Positions 25,084-33,366 of a stretch of DNA of 57,420 nucleotides are shown here, in pieces. The DNA is from Herbaspirillum sp. GTDB taxonomy: Bacteria > Pseudomonadota > Gammaproteobacteria > Burkholderiales > Burkholderiaceae_D. The notes under the pieces were generated by a model that searched no databases, had not been told where the DNA came from, and saw only the letters and a program-made list of their open reading frames with translations. The stretch's first letter is position 1. The number at the start of each line of letters is the position of its first letter. The stretch spans positions 1 to 57,420 of the forward strand of contig JAQGNR010000093.1 of the NCBI GenBank assembly GCA_028291765.1. Direction: 5' to 3'. The position numbers were made by a program, and so were the translations under genes.

Positions 25084-28000
25084 GTGTATCTGGCAAGGCA
25101 ACGGAGTCGCCAATTGATCTCTCCCATCTCAGTGGGATCGAGTATCAAAAGCGCGTTTTCGAATGCCTTGTACGTCGAGTATTTGGTGATCCACGCGTGT
25201 TCGATATCGGCAACTACGGCAAAGGTGAGGTCGATTACGTCGTCCGGGAACGTCCCGGAAGCGGAATGCTCGCGACAGACCGCTTCCACTATTTCGAGTG
25301 CAAGAATTATTCGCGATCGTTGGACTTAGACAGCGTGGCAAAAGTCATGGTGGTGGCCGTGTCGGACCAGCCTCTGAGTGTCCATGTCGTTTCCCGTACG
25401 CCGCTTCAACCGCAAATCAGGAAATACGCCTCGCGGCTGTTCAGTTTCGATGGCAGCGCCAACCCGATCTTCCGAAGCGTCGAATTCCGCCATTGGCAAA
25501 CCGGAGCGATCCTCGGCGACGACGAGGGAGAAAGCGAACCCGGTGTCAAGAGCGTCGCCGGGTTGGGCTTCATTGCGCCGGGTTTGAGCGAAGTCCATTG
25601 GTGGTTATCCGAATGTGCGGCATTTTCCGAAGTGGAGATCGCATCTTCCGAGTCGGCGCGGCAACCGCTGAATGTCCAGCTCGGAGCCCTGTTGACGCTC
25701 ACGATGGAGTCTGCGGATGCCGGCTCGGCTGAAATATCCCTCGATGGGTTACCCAATGAAAGTTGGCGATATGTGACACCACTGGACGGTTCCGAGAAGG
25801 GGCACTATCTCATCGATACGGCCTATCTCGCCACCGGCGAAGACTATCGCATCTCCCTCAAGATGATGCATCAGACAACTGATCACCGTATTCCGCTGGT
25901 ACATCTGCGCGCCAGCGGCGCAGCAAGTTTTTTGCCGGAACTGCGTACGGAGGAAATCGCCGATCTAATCGCTAGGATGGGATTTTCCGGCGACACTCGC
26001 CTAATTCTAGTCGAGGGAGAAGCTGGCGTTGGTAAAACCCATTTGATCGAAAAGGTCGCCGAGGAGCTACGCGCAAAGGCCAGCTTTGACATTCTCCGTT
26101 TCACCGTCCCGGAAGAGCCGGACGATGAGCTCATGGCATCTGTCATCCGTAATTGCCTGGCACCCGCCATTGAAAAAAGCGCTTTCGGCGACCTAGTAAG
26201 TAAGATCGAATCGGCACTGCTTCGACAGGAAAGCGGCGGGAGCCTGAAGATGGATTTCCGCTTGTTAGTTCGTGCGGCGAGCCGCATGGGACCCAGAGTG
26301 ATCGTCTTACGAGATTGTCACCAGGTGACGCCAAAGCTTGCCGATGAAATATGGATGCTGATTTCGGTTCTGGATGACTCAAGCTGGGGCGGCATCCGTC
26401 TGGTGCTAGAGTACCGCCAGCCCGATGCCCACGCCAATTCCGCATTGCAGGGCTTGCTTCGCAAGATCCGTTTGAACATTCGTAAGGTTCTGCTTGAGAG
26501 GCAGATCACGCCGCTTGGCCGTGAGGCGTTCTACCGCTTCTCCAAACTCTTGTTCGCCCATATCACGGACGAGCTCATCGCTTGCCTGTTCAACAGGACG
26601 GGAGGAGTCCCGCTATTTCTGGACAGCTATCTGCTCCGTCTCCAGAACCTGGGCTTGATTAGGCGCGGCGAAAAGGCTCCGCTCTTCGAGATTAGCGAAC
26701 CTGCTCGTATTCTCGCGGACAGTCTGCCCGAGGGACGGCAGATCATTCTCGAAGAGCGTGTCAGAACAGGCCTAGCCCAAGCATTTCCCGAAGACTGGAA
26801 GCAATGGGCTATCGTATTGGGCTTGATCGCAACGGCCGACAATACCTACGGACAATCCTTGATACTCGACGCACTTGGCATGTCTGAGCGCGAATCGCAT
26901 GTATTTCAGGCAATGCTGAAGGAGACCGGCATCGGATCCGCGCTGCCCGACGGACAGATCGTATTTCGCCATGACTTGCTGCGCGAAGCGGTTGCTGCTG
27001 TCGCTACTGCCGTAGAGGAATTCGCATCTCGTGCCCGGCAAGTGGCCGATGATCTTCTCGCCCACAAGTTGCCGTCGGATGAAGTCAAGGTACGGGCCAT
27101 CAGGGTGAAGATATTTGCCTTGCTGAATGACGACGTGTCTTGCGAGCTGGAACTGCGTAATGCCCTCAAGGCGGCACAAGAAGTGCACGACTACGGACGG
27201 ATAGTCTCATTCCTGAACCATCTCTTGCCGCTGTTGAAGGATCGCCCAAACGTCCATGAGCGCTTGGTCTTAATGAAGGAATTGGCTTGGGCCAACTGGG
27301 TGTCGGATTCGCTATTGGTGGCGCGCGAACGCTATATCCAATTGGCGACTGAGGCTGAACGCAATGCGGAGGGCGATTTTTCCTTTAGCGAAGCAATTGC
27401 CACCGACGCGTATCGGCGTGCCATCGGCCTGGATCTGGAACTGATGGAGCCATATGTGTTCTTGGAGAATGTCATTTCCGTCTTGGGAAGGCGCCAAGAC
27501 CATGTGACATTCAATTCCATCCTCAATCGCCTGGTGTTGTTCTGTGCCAGATTCGGACTCCCCGAGGACGGATATCGATTCGCTCGCTTGGCATTCGACT
27601 ATATCGGCGACGGCAAGCGCGAGAACGAAGGCAGCGTTCTTTGTTCGGAATTGGGCATGCTGCACGCTTCCTCGTCGCCTGAGACGGCGTTAGACTTATT
27701 CAGGCGGGCACACGCCATGGCACATGGAAAGCCGGAGCAAAATGGGACGATGTTGGCGATTCATGTAAATGAATGTTTGTATCATGGCAAGGCATTGGAT
27801 ATCGCGCATTTCGACACGCTGTGGGCCGAATGCTCGGAACACCGGCTAACAGAGCCATTGGCACGTGCCAGCCTCCTCAGGGGGACATTGCTGTTGCGCG
27901 AAAGTAACCTGAAGAGCGCAACGCACTGGATCGAACGCACGGCGACTATGGTGCAGCTTTATCACATGAAGCAATTCGAATTAGCGATCCTCAATGACCA

Positions 28001-28379
28001 GGTCTTGCATGCTTTGCTCTCGGGCGATACAACAACCGCGACGAATATCTTTGGCAAATTGGTGCTTGAGTTCGAACGCGTGGAAGCGCAGACTTCCCGC
28101 GCTAGGACGCTCGTGGAAAAAACATTTGAAGCTGCCGAAAAGGCAGCGTCCACCTTGCTTGCCGAGCCGTCCGCGATCGAACGCCCAGCCGAGCCACCGG
28201 CACATTGCAATCCCGCCGCGGAAATGCGCCAGAACATCGTGGCGTTCGCCTCGTTACTTGGACTGGATGAGATCGCGCAGACCTATACGGCCGCATTGCA
28301 GGCATGGCCTTGTCCCGAAGTGAGCGAGCATCGCCATGTGGAAGTCCGCGGCGTCAAACTAATATTGGGCGCCTATTGA
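25080..28379 (+). CDS. Mrr-like nuclease/STAND ATPase with TPR-like C-terminus (Avs-like defence candidate)
   Basis: 1099 aa in three parts. Residues about 15-130 are a restriction-endonuclease-like domain: YQKRVFECLVRRVFGD, then GKGEVDYVV and FHYFECKNYS, the D...E-x-K catalytic pattern (D52, E73, K75). Residues about 285-640 are a STAND-type P-loop NTPase: Walker A GEAGVGKT (313-320), Walker B VIVLRDCHQV near 408, then winged-helix-like DGQIVFRHDLLREAV. From about 650 on, helical TPR-like repeats. N-terminal nuclease plus STAND plus repeat sensor is the plan of Avs antiphage proteins. The ATG lies inside the left inverted repeat. No promoter-proximal gene precedes it on the plus strand. Its 3' end overlaps the convergent GT9-like gene by 21 bp. 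Confidence 0.85.
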   Translation: MRVSGKATESPIDLSHLSGIEYQKRVFECLVRRVFGDPRVFDIGNYGKGEVDYVVRERPGSGMLATDRFHYFECKNYSRSLDLDSVAKVMVVAVSDQPLSVHVVSRTPLQPQIRKYASRLFSFDGSANPIFRSVEFRHWQTGAILGDDEGESEPGVKSVAGLGFIAPGLSEVHWWLSECAAFSEVEIASSESARQPLNVQLGALLTLTMESADAGSAEISLDGLPNESWRYVTPLDGSEKGHYLIDTAYLATGEDYRISLKMMHQTTDHRIPLVHLRASGAASFLPELRTEEIADLIARMGFSGDTRLILVEGEAGVGKTHLIEKVAEELRAKASFDILRFTVPEEPDDELMASVIRNCLAPAIEKSAFGDLVSKIESALLRQESGGSLKMDFRLLVRAASRMGPRVIVLRDCHQVTPKLADEIWMLISVLDDSSWGGIRLVLEYRQPDAHANSALQGLLRKIRLNIRKVLLERQITPLGREAFYRFSKLLFAHITDELIACLFNRTGGVPLFLDSYLLRLQNLGLIRRGEKAPLFEISEPARILADSLPEGRQIILEERVRTGLAQAFPEDWKQWAIVLGLIATADNTYGQSLILDALGMSERESHVFQAMLKETGIGSALPDGQIVFRHDLLREAVAAVATAVEEFASRARQVADDLLAHKLPSDEVKVRAIRVKIFALLNDDVSCELELRNALKAAQEVHDYGRIVSFLNHLLPLLKDRPNVHERLVLMKELAWANWVSDSLLVARERYIQLATEAERNAEGDFSFSEAIATDAYRRAIGLDLELMEPYVFLENVISVLGRRQDHVTFNSILNRLVLFCARFGLPEDGYRFARLAFDYIGDGKRENEGSVLCSELGMLHASSSPETALDLFRRAHAMAHGKPEQNGTMLAIHVNECLYHGKALDIAHFDTLWAECSEHRLTEPLARASLLRGTLLLRESNLKSATHWIERTATMVQLYHMKQFELAILNDQVLHALLSGDTTTATNIFGKLVLEFERVEAQTSRARTLVEKTFEAAEKAASTLLAEPSAIERPAEPPAHCNPAAEMRQNIVAFASLLGLDEIAQTYTAALQAWPCPEVSEHRHVEVRGVKLILGAY

Positions 28380-29300
28380 GCGGGTCACATCGCTGACCCA
28401 GTTGATGGCAATTCGACGAATTTCTCCCTGGGATTCACCTAGCAACATCAGATTCTTATTCTGAGGATAGCTCCAGCGCGCAAATGCTGCCGGGCCCATG
28501 CCGGGCTCGGTGTCGATTTCCGATTTGCGTATTGGATCCCACATCACCATGGCCGGCTTACCAAATGCTGTGGCGACGTGCGCCACACTACTATCGAAAC
28601 CCAAAAACATATCCGAGGCCCATACGAGCGCCATCATCTGGCGTAGTGTCGTGCGAAACCTCTTGGTGGAGAAACCTTTATCTTCTTTGCCATGCATTCC
28701 GACTTCGACAACGCTTATCCCCGCAGGAAGTGCTGAGAGCAAGTGATGCCATTCATCCTCGTACCAAGGATGCTCAACCTTGGGTGAACTAGTTCCGTAG
28801 GGATGTAAGCAAAGGACTGGTCGCGGCAATCCAGAGAGTTTCAGCAAGGCTTCTCGGCATTCCTCTTCCGACAGAAAAAGGCTGGGTCGGATCAACCGTG
28901 GAACGACACCGTATTCAGCGCAGATGTTGGAAATGATGTGACCAAAGTGGCAATGCCGTTCATGTGATGCATTGACCAGCGCCATGCTCTCAGGCGACAT
29001 ATCCGCTAAATCGAAGATTTTTCCGACGAACGGATTGCCCCTCCATATCGGAAACGGCTCCTCATCCTCCAGCGTCCCGACCCCATCGGTCGGTTGAATC
29101 GGGCCAGTCAACAGATTGATCGGCCTGCCGTAGCGCATGGCGACTTCTTCAACTAAGCGGGTATACATCAATACGTCGCCGATTCCCGTGACATTGGGGA
29201 TTGCCAGATCAGACTTGAACTTATGACAGATTAATTGGAATGGATTTCTGGCTATAAGAGCTGTTCCTGCGGGGATTTCCGACTCCTGCTGAATAAGCAT
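28359..29300 (-). CDS. Glycosyltransferase family 9-like protein (heptosyltransferase-like)
   Basis: 313 aa. The C-terminal half has GT9 character: LCLHPYGTSSPKVEHPWYEDEWHHLLSAL, then LVWASDMFLGFDSSVAHVATAFGKPAMVMWDP, comparable to the D-S-G-x-x-H-x-A...GKP motif of ADP-heptose:LPS heptosyltransferases. The N-terminus (IPNVTGIGDVLMYTRLVEEV) fits the first Rossmann half. No signal peptide or TM. Activity as a sugar transferase is an inference; the substrate is unknown. Its ATG lies within the right inverted repeat, 22 nt after the recombinase stop on the same strand, so it is read as the distal gene of the recombinase transcript in the present orientation. Confidence 0.78.
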   Translation of the reverse strand: MLIQQESEIPAGTALIARNPFQLICHKFKSDLAIPNVTGIGDVLMYTRLVEEVAMRYGRPINLLTGPIQPTDGVGTLEDEEPFPIWRGNPFVGKIFDLADMSPESMALVNASHERHCHFGHIISNICAEYGVVPRLIRPSLFLSEEECREALLKLSGLPRPVLCLHPYGTSSPKVEHPWYEDEWHHLLSALPAGISVVEVGMHGKEDKGFSTKRFRTTLRQMMALVWASDMFLGFDSSVAHVATAFGKPAMVMWDPIRKSEIDTEPGMGPAAFARWSYPQNKNLMLLGESQGEIRRIAINWVSDVTRSIGAQY

Positions 29301-29317
29301 AATTCTTAGTTATTGAT
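29297..29317 (-). repeat. Right 21-bp inverted repeat (IR-R), candidate recombination site
   Basis: Perfect inverted copy of 25063-25083, holding the ATG (29300-29298) of the GT9-like gene in the identical context AACTAAGAATT-ATG-C. It lies 5 nt beyond the recombinase stop codon (29323-29325). Outside the 21 bp the flanks differ and no target-site duplication is seen. Confidence 0.85.
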
Positions 29318-29322
29318 GCATC

Positions 29323-30279
29323 TCAAGCAGCTTCCAACCGCTTTCTTATATTTACCTGAGAAATTCTGTCTCTTAGAGCATGATCAGCCACATGTGTATA
29401 TATTTCAGTAGTGGTAATGCTTGCGTGCCCAAGGAGCTTTTGAACGAAACGTATATCGACTCCTGCTTCTAAGAGTTGCGTCGCTGCTGTGTGGCGCAAC
29501 ATGTGTGGTGTTATCCGGCGACTCAATTGAGCATTCTGGGCAAAAACACGAACGATCCGCCGTATATATTGATCTGTTGCCGGACGTCCCAGCCCATTCA
29601 CCAATAACGCATCAGATATCTCGCGGCCGAATTTCGTCATAGCGCCTTGTCGGTATGCGTTAACTCTTGCCGATGTCACTTTATCTGGGAATACAACCTT
29701 CCTTTCTCTATTACCTTTACCGAGAATATGAATTTGTCTCAATCCATGGTCAATATCCTGAATGCGAACCTTAACCAGCTCTCCTACCCTTATTCCAGTA
29801 AGCGTCAGAATTTCGATGACAAGTCGTGCAGTAAGTTGATCCCAATTCCTACGAGCCCATGTGGCCGCAGCATCCATCGAAAGGCCTAAGAGCATACTTT
29901 CTGGATTCAAAGCTACCAGCGTCCTTATCTCGCTCGTCTGCAAATTTCGCGGAAGTCTTTTAGGAAGCTTGATGCTTAAGTGGATACGTTCCAGAAAATT
30001 AGACCTAATAAGTTTTCGTTGAAATAGCCAGCGAACAAAAACTTTAATGCAGGCGACGCGCCGCTTCACAGACGATGCTTTTAGATCCGGATCGCAGCGC
30101 CAAATGTGAATGGCACTCTCAATCCATGCTTCAGAAAAATTGGCCAATTGTTTTTTTGGCGCGACCTGTATCTTAAATTTCTCTAAATCCCCACGGTACG
30201 CGCTAATAGTATGTGGGCTTAGTTTCTTCTCGATTTCACAATGCTCCAAGAAAAGTACGCAAGCTTCAGATAAATCCAT
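29323..30279 (-). CDS. XerC/D-like tyrosine recombinase
   Basis: 318 aa, the usual size of simple Xer-type recombinases. An N-terminal SAM-like core-binding domain (FLEHCEIEKKLSPHTISAYRGDLEKF) precedes the catalytic domain with all active residues: R in LTGIRVGELVKV, K in GKGNRERKVVF, H-x-x-R in ITPHMLRHTAA, H in LLGHASITTTEIY and nucleophile Y in EIYTHV. GGGAGG lies 7 nt before the ATG. The right inverted repeat sits directly after the stop and the gene reads toward it, so inversion of the 25063-29317 segment is the predicted reaction. It is 5.8 kb from the tRNA and not tRNA-adjacent as island integrases usually are. Confidence 0.93.
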   Translation of the reverse strand: MDLSEACVLFLEHCEIEKKLSPHTISAYRGDLEKFKIQVAPKKQLANFSEAWIESAIHIWRCDPDLKASSVKRRVACIKVFVRWLFQRKLIRSNFLERIHLSIKLPKRLPRNLQTSEIRTLVALNPESMLLGLSMDAAATWARRNWDQLTARLVIEILTLTGIRVGELVKVRIQDIDHGLRQIHILGKGNRERKVVFPDKVTSARVNAYRQGAMTKFGREISDALLVNGLGRPATDQYIRRIVRVFAQNAQLSRRITPHMLRHTAATQLLEAGVDIRFVQKLLGHASITTTEIYTHVADHALRDRISQVNIRKRLEAA

Positions 30280-30283
30280 AAAT

Positions 30284-30301
30284 CCTCCCTAAAAATGGAG
30301 G
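30284..30301 (-). promoter_or_regulatory. Hairpin covering the ribosome binding site of the recombinase
   Basis: On the minus strand CCTCC pairs with GGAGG across an 8-nt loop; the GGAGG is the Shine-Dalgarno 7 nt before the ATG at 30279. Such a 5-bp hairpin could limit translation of the recombinase, but it is short. Confidence 0.4.
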
Positions 30302-30877
30302 GGTAATGGTATTCCTCATGAGCTAACTAGGGCTATTGAGCGGACTTCTCCCAGCAGCACGAACTTCATGGCAGAGGGTGCCAATGGATATCTTGGCGTA
30401 TCTGGAATAAGTGTAAATAAACAGATCGCCGGGTGAAAAAAAATTACCGATGCGGTCCATGTCAAAGGAAAACTAGCTATGTGGTTTGACTGCGTGCGCG
30501 ATCACAAAGTACTCGAGGCAGCGTTCTTGGATGTCTGAAAAGAAATTGCTGATGGTACTGAGACAGTGACTGGCGTGGCGTTCCAGCCGAGTAATGAGTA
30601 GCGCCCGGCGCTCAGTATTGAGTCGCCAGGCGATCCGCTAGGTGGTTTTCTTGCTAACTAAATGACCATGACCTATTTCTTACCGCGACTGTTTCGTACA
30701 ATTCTGATCCTCCAGTTGCCAATCAAAGTAGCTGCAAGCGCTCTGTATTTATCCGAGTCTGTCTCAGTTAGACAGTCTGGCCGAGATATCACATTGTCAC
30801 GCACGGTTTCCAACTCAGCGATCGAAAAAATTCCCGCACTATTTGGGATGCCTGTTCTACGGAATGTAGGAGAAAAT
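30302..30877. other. Decayed region with fragments of a plus-strand gene
   Basis: Plus-strand peptides with coding look but stops and frame changes: AEGANGYLGVSGISVNKQIAG ends at a stop near 30436-30441, then after an A-run ITDAVHVKGKLAMWFDCVRD to LEAAFLDV ending near 30538. Then nothing clear; a frame at 30662-30916 has no family signature. I cannot name the parent gene. Probably a relic of mobile DNA. Confidence 0.4.
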
Positions 30878-31204
30878 TTAGGCTTTAGGTCTGACTTTCT
30901 CCATCAGTCTGTCTAAAGTAGCGAGAGGTGTTCTCAAGGTGAGATCTTGTGCATTCCCAACAAAAAACAATTCGAAAGCACGGACGCGACCAAAAGCCAT
31001 AACGATCTTTATAAATACATCAAATGAATCGCAATACCCTAGCTCGAAACGCTTGTATGTCCTTAGGGGTATCCCGCATTGTTCTGCAAATCTCGTTTGA
31101 CTAAGCCCAATTTGCACACGCTCAAAACGGATGCGATCACTCACTTGCCTCCGGAATTGCTGAGATGAAACACCCTCAACTAAATTAAATGTAGGCAACG
31201 ACAT
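30878..31204 (-). CDS. XRE-family helix-turn-helix regulator
   Basis: 108 aa from ATG 31204 (two upstream GTG codons are alternatives). FRRQVSDRIRFERVQIGLSQTRFAEQCGIPLRTYKRFELG is a Cro/C1-type HTH; the rest is helical (FDVFIKIVMAFGRVRAFELFFV). Phage- and defence-associated regulators of this size often repress neighbours. It faces away from the plus-strand defence genes and may control them through the 300-nt divergent region to its right. Codon use is AT-rich like the island. Confidence 0.82.
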   Translation of the reverse strand: MSLPTFNLVEGVSSQQFRRQVSDRIRFERVQIGLSQTRFAEQCGIPLRTYKRFELGYCDSFDVFIKIVMAFGRVRAFELFFVGNAQDLTLRTPLATLDRLMEKVRPKA

Positions 31205-31503
31205 GTTCACCACACAAAAGTGCCAACTTTGGCACCAATCTGTAATTATTGCAACAGATGGTCATTTTTTGTAGGACTACTTTCTGAGTAGACCACTACA
31301 ATTAGTCATCGAACTGCTTCAGATACAGCCTAATAGTGTTTGGATGTAGAAAAGCCCGGGCAATACTGCACCCGGGCCGAAGTCCCTTGCAAGGCAAGTG
31401 GAAAGTAGACGTGATGATGCGTTAAACGCAAAAGCGCGTCAATAAAAATAGCTACAAGTGAGACATTCGATGTTGCGGTTTATGCTCATCTATAGGAGGT
31501 CAA
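31205..31503. other. Divergent regulatory region with a GC-rich hairpin
   Basis: It holds promoters for the XRE gene and the plus-strand small gene. At 31354-31377 GCCCGGG-10 nt-CCCGGGC followed (minus strand) by TTTTC resembles an intrinsic terminator, but no minus-strand gene to its right would need one, so its role is unclear. Confidence 0.5.
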
Positions 31504-31686
31504 ATGAGCGGTCTTAAACCAGGCCAGAACACTGGCAAAAACGGCGGTATTTTTCAGGAAATTGGTCCCAAAGGCGGCAAACAAGATAATTTTGCTGCAA
31601 TACCGGACAATCGTCCTGCACCTCCAACATCTAAGCCTAATAGCACATGGGGGCCTGTAAAAAGGACACCTGACAGTAAACGCTAA
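31504..31686 (+). CDS. YjzC-like small protein
   Basis: 60 aa with a strong AGGAGG 7 nt before the ATG. LKPGQNTGKNGGIFQEIGPKGG, then RPAPPTSKPNSTWGPVKRT fits the YjzC-like pattern (P-G-x(3)-P/G-x-x-G-x-Y/F-x-E-x-G-x-x-G, later W-x-x-V/K). The function of the family is unknown. A terminator follows directly and separates it from the DUF4917 gene. Confidence 0.78.
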   Translation: MSGLKPGQNTGKNGGIFQEIGPKGGKQDNFAAIPDNRPAPPTSKPNSTWGPVKRTPDSKR

Positions 31687-31703
31687 TAGCTCGTAGTTAT
31701 AGA

Positions 31704-31728
31704 CCCTGCTCCCAAAGCGGGGTTTTTT
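31704..31728 (+). terminator. Intrinsic terminator after the YjzC-like gene
   Basis: CCCTGCT-CCCAA-AGCGGGG (one G-T pair) followed by six T. It ends 18 nt before the next ATG, so the DUF4917 gene must rely on read-through or a promoter overlapping this hairpin. Confidence 0.7.
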
Positions 31729-31745
31729 AATTTATGGATTGAAAT

Positions 31746-32786
31746 ATGAGATATGAAACGTTTGATCAAGTGATGGCATCCCTACATAAGAAAAAACGGC
31801 AAGCCAATCTCTTATTGGGGAACGGATTTAGCATGGCATACGACCCAGAGATATTTTCCTACAATGCGCTGTACGACTTTATTTCAAGTTTGAATGATGA
31901 AGTCATGGTCAAAATTATGTCTTCAATGAAAACCAAAAACTTCGAACTAATGATGAGCCAGTTAGAGACGTTTTCGGCGTTACTTAAAGCATTCGATGCC
32001 GAAATAGCTTTGCAAGATGCAATATTGGGGGCGAACAAAAAACTGAAGAAAAGCCTTTTAGATGCCATAGAGGCACTTCATCCAGAGCATGTCTTTAAGA
32101 TAAGCGAAGCAAGCGCAGCCGCATGCGCTAAATTTTTAACTCGTTTTCTGGATGCTAACGGACAAATTTATACTACAAATTATGATTTGCTTTTGTACTG
32201 GGTTTTAATGCGACAGGACATTAAAACTGTCGATGGCTTTGGCAGAGAATTGCTTAATCCAATTGAAGCTGGACAGGGTGAGCAAGAAGAATGGTCCGAT
32301 TTGATATGGGGGATAAATAAAAGCAAACAGAACATTTTCCATCTGCACGGATCGCTTCCGCTTTTCGATACCGGCACTCAAATTATAAAAGAGCAATATA
32401 ACGAAAATGGATATTTACTGGAAAACATAAGCGCCCGTCTTAATGCAGATGAATATCCAATTTTTGTCACCGCAGGGAATGGAGATGACAAGCTTTCTCA
32501 AATCAAACACAACCCCTATCTGTCTGATTGTTACGATAATCTCAGCATGGTTGACGGCTCAGTGATAACGTTCGGCTTCGGTTTTGGCGAATACGACGAC
32601 CATATCATTGCCGCACTCAATAAGGCCGCGAAGTTCGGGACCAAGACGCCTCCCAAATTATGGAGTATTTATATCGGAACTTACTCAGACCAAGATGTTG
32701 ACTACATCGAAAGCATTACCCATAAATTCCACTGTAAAGTGAATACTTTCGATGCCAAAACGGTAAACCTATGGGAAAAGAGATGA
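31746..32786 (+). CDS. DUF4917/SIR2-like protein (defence candidate)
   Basis: 346 aa. The N-terminus ANLLLGNGFSMAYDPEIFSYNALYDF carries the GNGFS nucleotide-binding loop of SIR2-like folds. Further motifs in order are GQIYTTNYDLLLYW, NIFHLHGSLPLF, and near the C-terminus SVITFGFGFGEYDDHIIAALNKA, matching the DUF4917 layout. SIR2-like domains in antiphage systems hydrolyse NAD+; whether this one does is untested. AT-rich compared with the core genome, flanked by other defence-type genes. Confidence 0.85.
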   Translation: MRYETFDQVMASLHKKKRQANLLLGNGFSMAYDPEIFSYNALYDFISSLNDEVMVKIMSSMKTKNFELMMSQLETFSALLKAFDAEIALQDAILGANKKLKKSLLDAIEALHPEHVFKISEASAAACAKFLTRFLDANGQIYTTNYDLLLYWVLMRQDIKTVDGFGRELLNPIEAGQGEQEEWSDLIWGINKSKQNIFHLHGSLPLFDTGTQIIKEQYNENGYLLENISARLNADEYPIFVTAGNGDDKLSQIKHNPYLSDCYDNLSMVDGSVITFGFGFGEYDDHIIAALNKAAKFGTKTPPKLWSIYIGTYSDQDVDYIESITHKFHCKVNTFDAKTVNLWEKR

Positions 32787-32798
32787 CAATAAATTCCG

Positions 32799-32906
32799 AT
32801 GCAAAAAACCAGAACGCTGACATTGAAATGTTTTTTTAACGTCTATGCAGACTGGATTCACGGCGACGATGACGATCGCAAGATGGCAAAATCGAAAAGT
32901 CCTTGA
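32799..32906 (+). CDS. Possible 35-aa ORF after the DUF4917 gene
   Basis: ATG 32799 to TGA 32904-32906: QKTRTLTLKCFFNVYADWIH, then GDDDDRKMAKSKSP. The acidic D-run and the close spacing (12 nt) to the DUF4917 stop make it worth noting, but it has no good ribosome site and no recognised family. Confidence 0.2.
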   Translation: MQKTRTLTLKCFFNVYADWIHGDDDDRKMAKSKSP

Positions 32907-33271
32907 AGCAAATTATCCCTGGATAATCCCCAAAAAAAAGCCCGAAGCGCTTTCCTAAGAATAGCTGTAAGCCTTTCAAATAAAAGGATCATATTATTCA
33001 AAAATAAATAATGCCCCATGCCCTCAAAAAATTTCCTCGCCAGCTTTATATGTGTAGAGGAAGGTCTCGTACTTTCCTGAAAACAAAAATCCACTAATCA
33101 ATACTTAACTCTATTCTGAATTTCCACAAATTCAGATATAAAGGCGCATCGGAAAAAACTCTTAAAAATAAGTGTGCTTTGCAATTGACTGACCTATCAC
33201 CAGCGTCGAATAATGCCTAGGAGTTCCACGGCGATCACTCCAATCGCCTGCCTGATCAAAAACTGGATTCG
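32907..33271. other. AT-rich intergenic region
   Basis: No convincing gene; a minus-strand frame (32858-33094) starts at GTG without a ribosome site. It probably contains the promoter of the KAP gene. Confidence 0.4.
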
Positions 33272-33327
33272 ATATAGGAAGCGCAGGCTAGTACTCGCCG
33301 ATGAGATGCTGTCCTCGCTTCCTATAT
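33272..33327. repeat. 12-bp inverted repeat upstream of the KAP NTPase gene
   Basis: ATATAGGAAGCG (33272-33283) and CGCTTCCTATAT (33316-33327), perfect arms, 32-nt spacer, ending 39 nt before the ATG at 33367. Candidate operator or leader hairpin for the KAP/2TM operon. Confidence 0.65.
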
Positions 33328-33366
33328 AACTCAAATGATTTCAATCGGTATCCAAAAGGGAAAAAA

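Noticed and set aside
25063..29317. The 21-bp inverted repeats as ends of a transposon
   Set aside because: No transposase lies between them, no target-site duplication flanks them, and they contain the start codons of both genes. A recombinase site fits better.
29323..30279. The tyrosine recombinase as the integrase that inserted the whole tRNA-Ser island
   Set aside because: It is 5.8 kb from the tRNA, lacks the longer arm-binding N-terminus usual in island integrases, and has its own inverted repeats next to it.
31354..31377. GC-rich hairpin as a terminator for a minus-strand gene
   Set aside because: The shape is right on the minus strand, but no minus-strand gene lies to its right before acs, so it is reported only as an unexplained hairpin.
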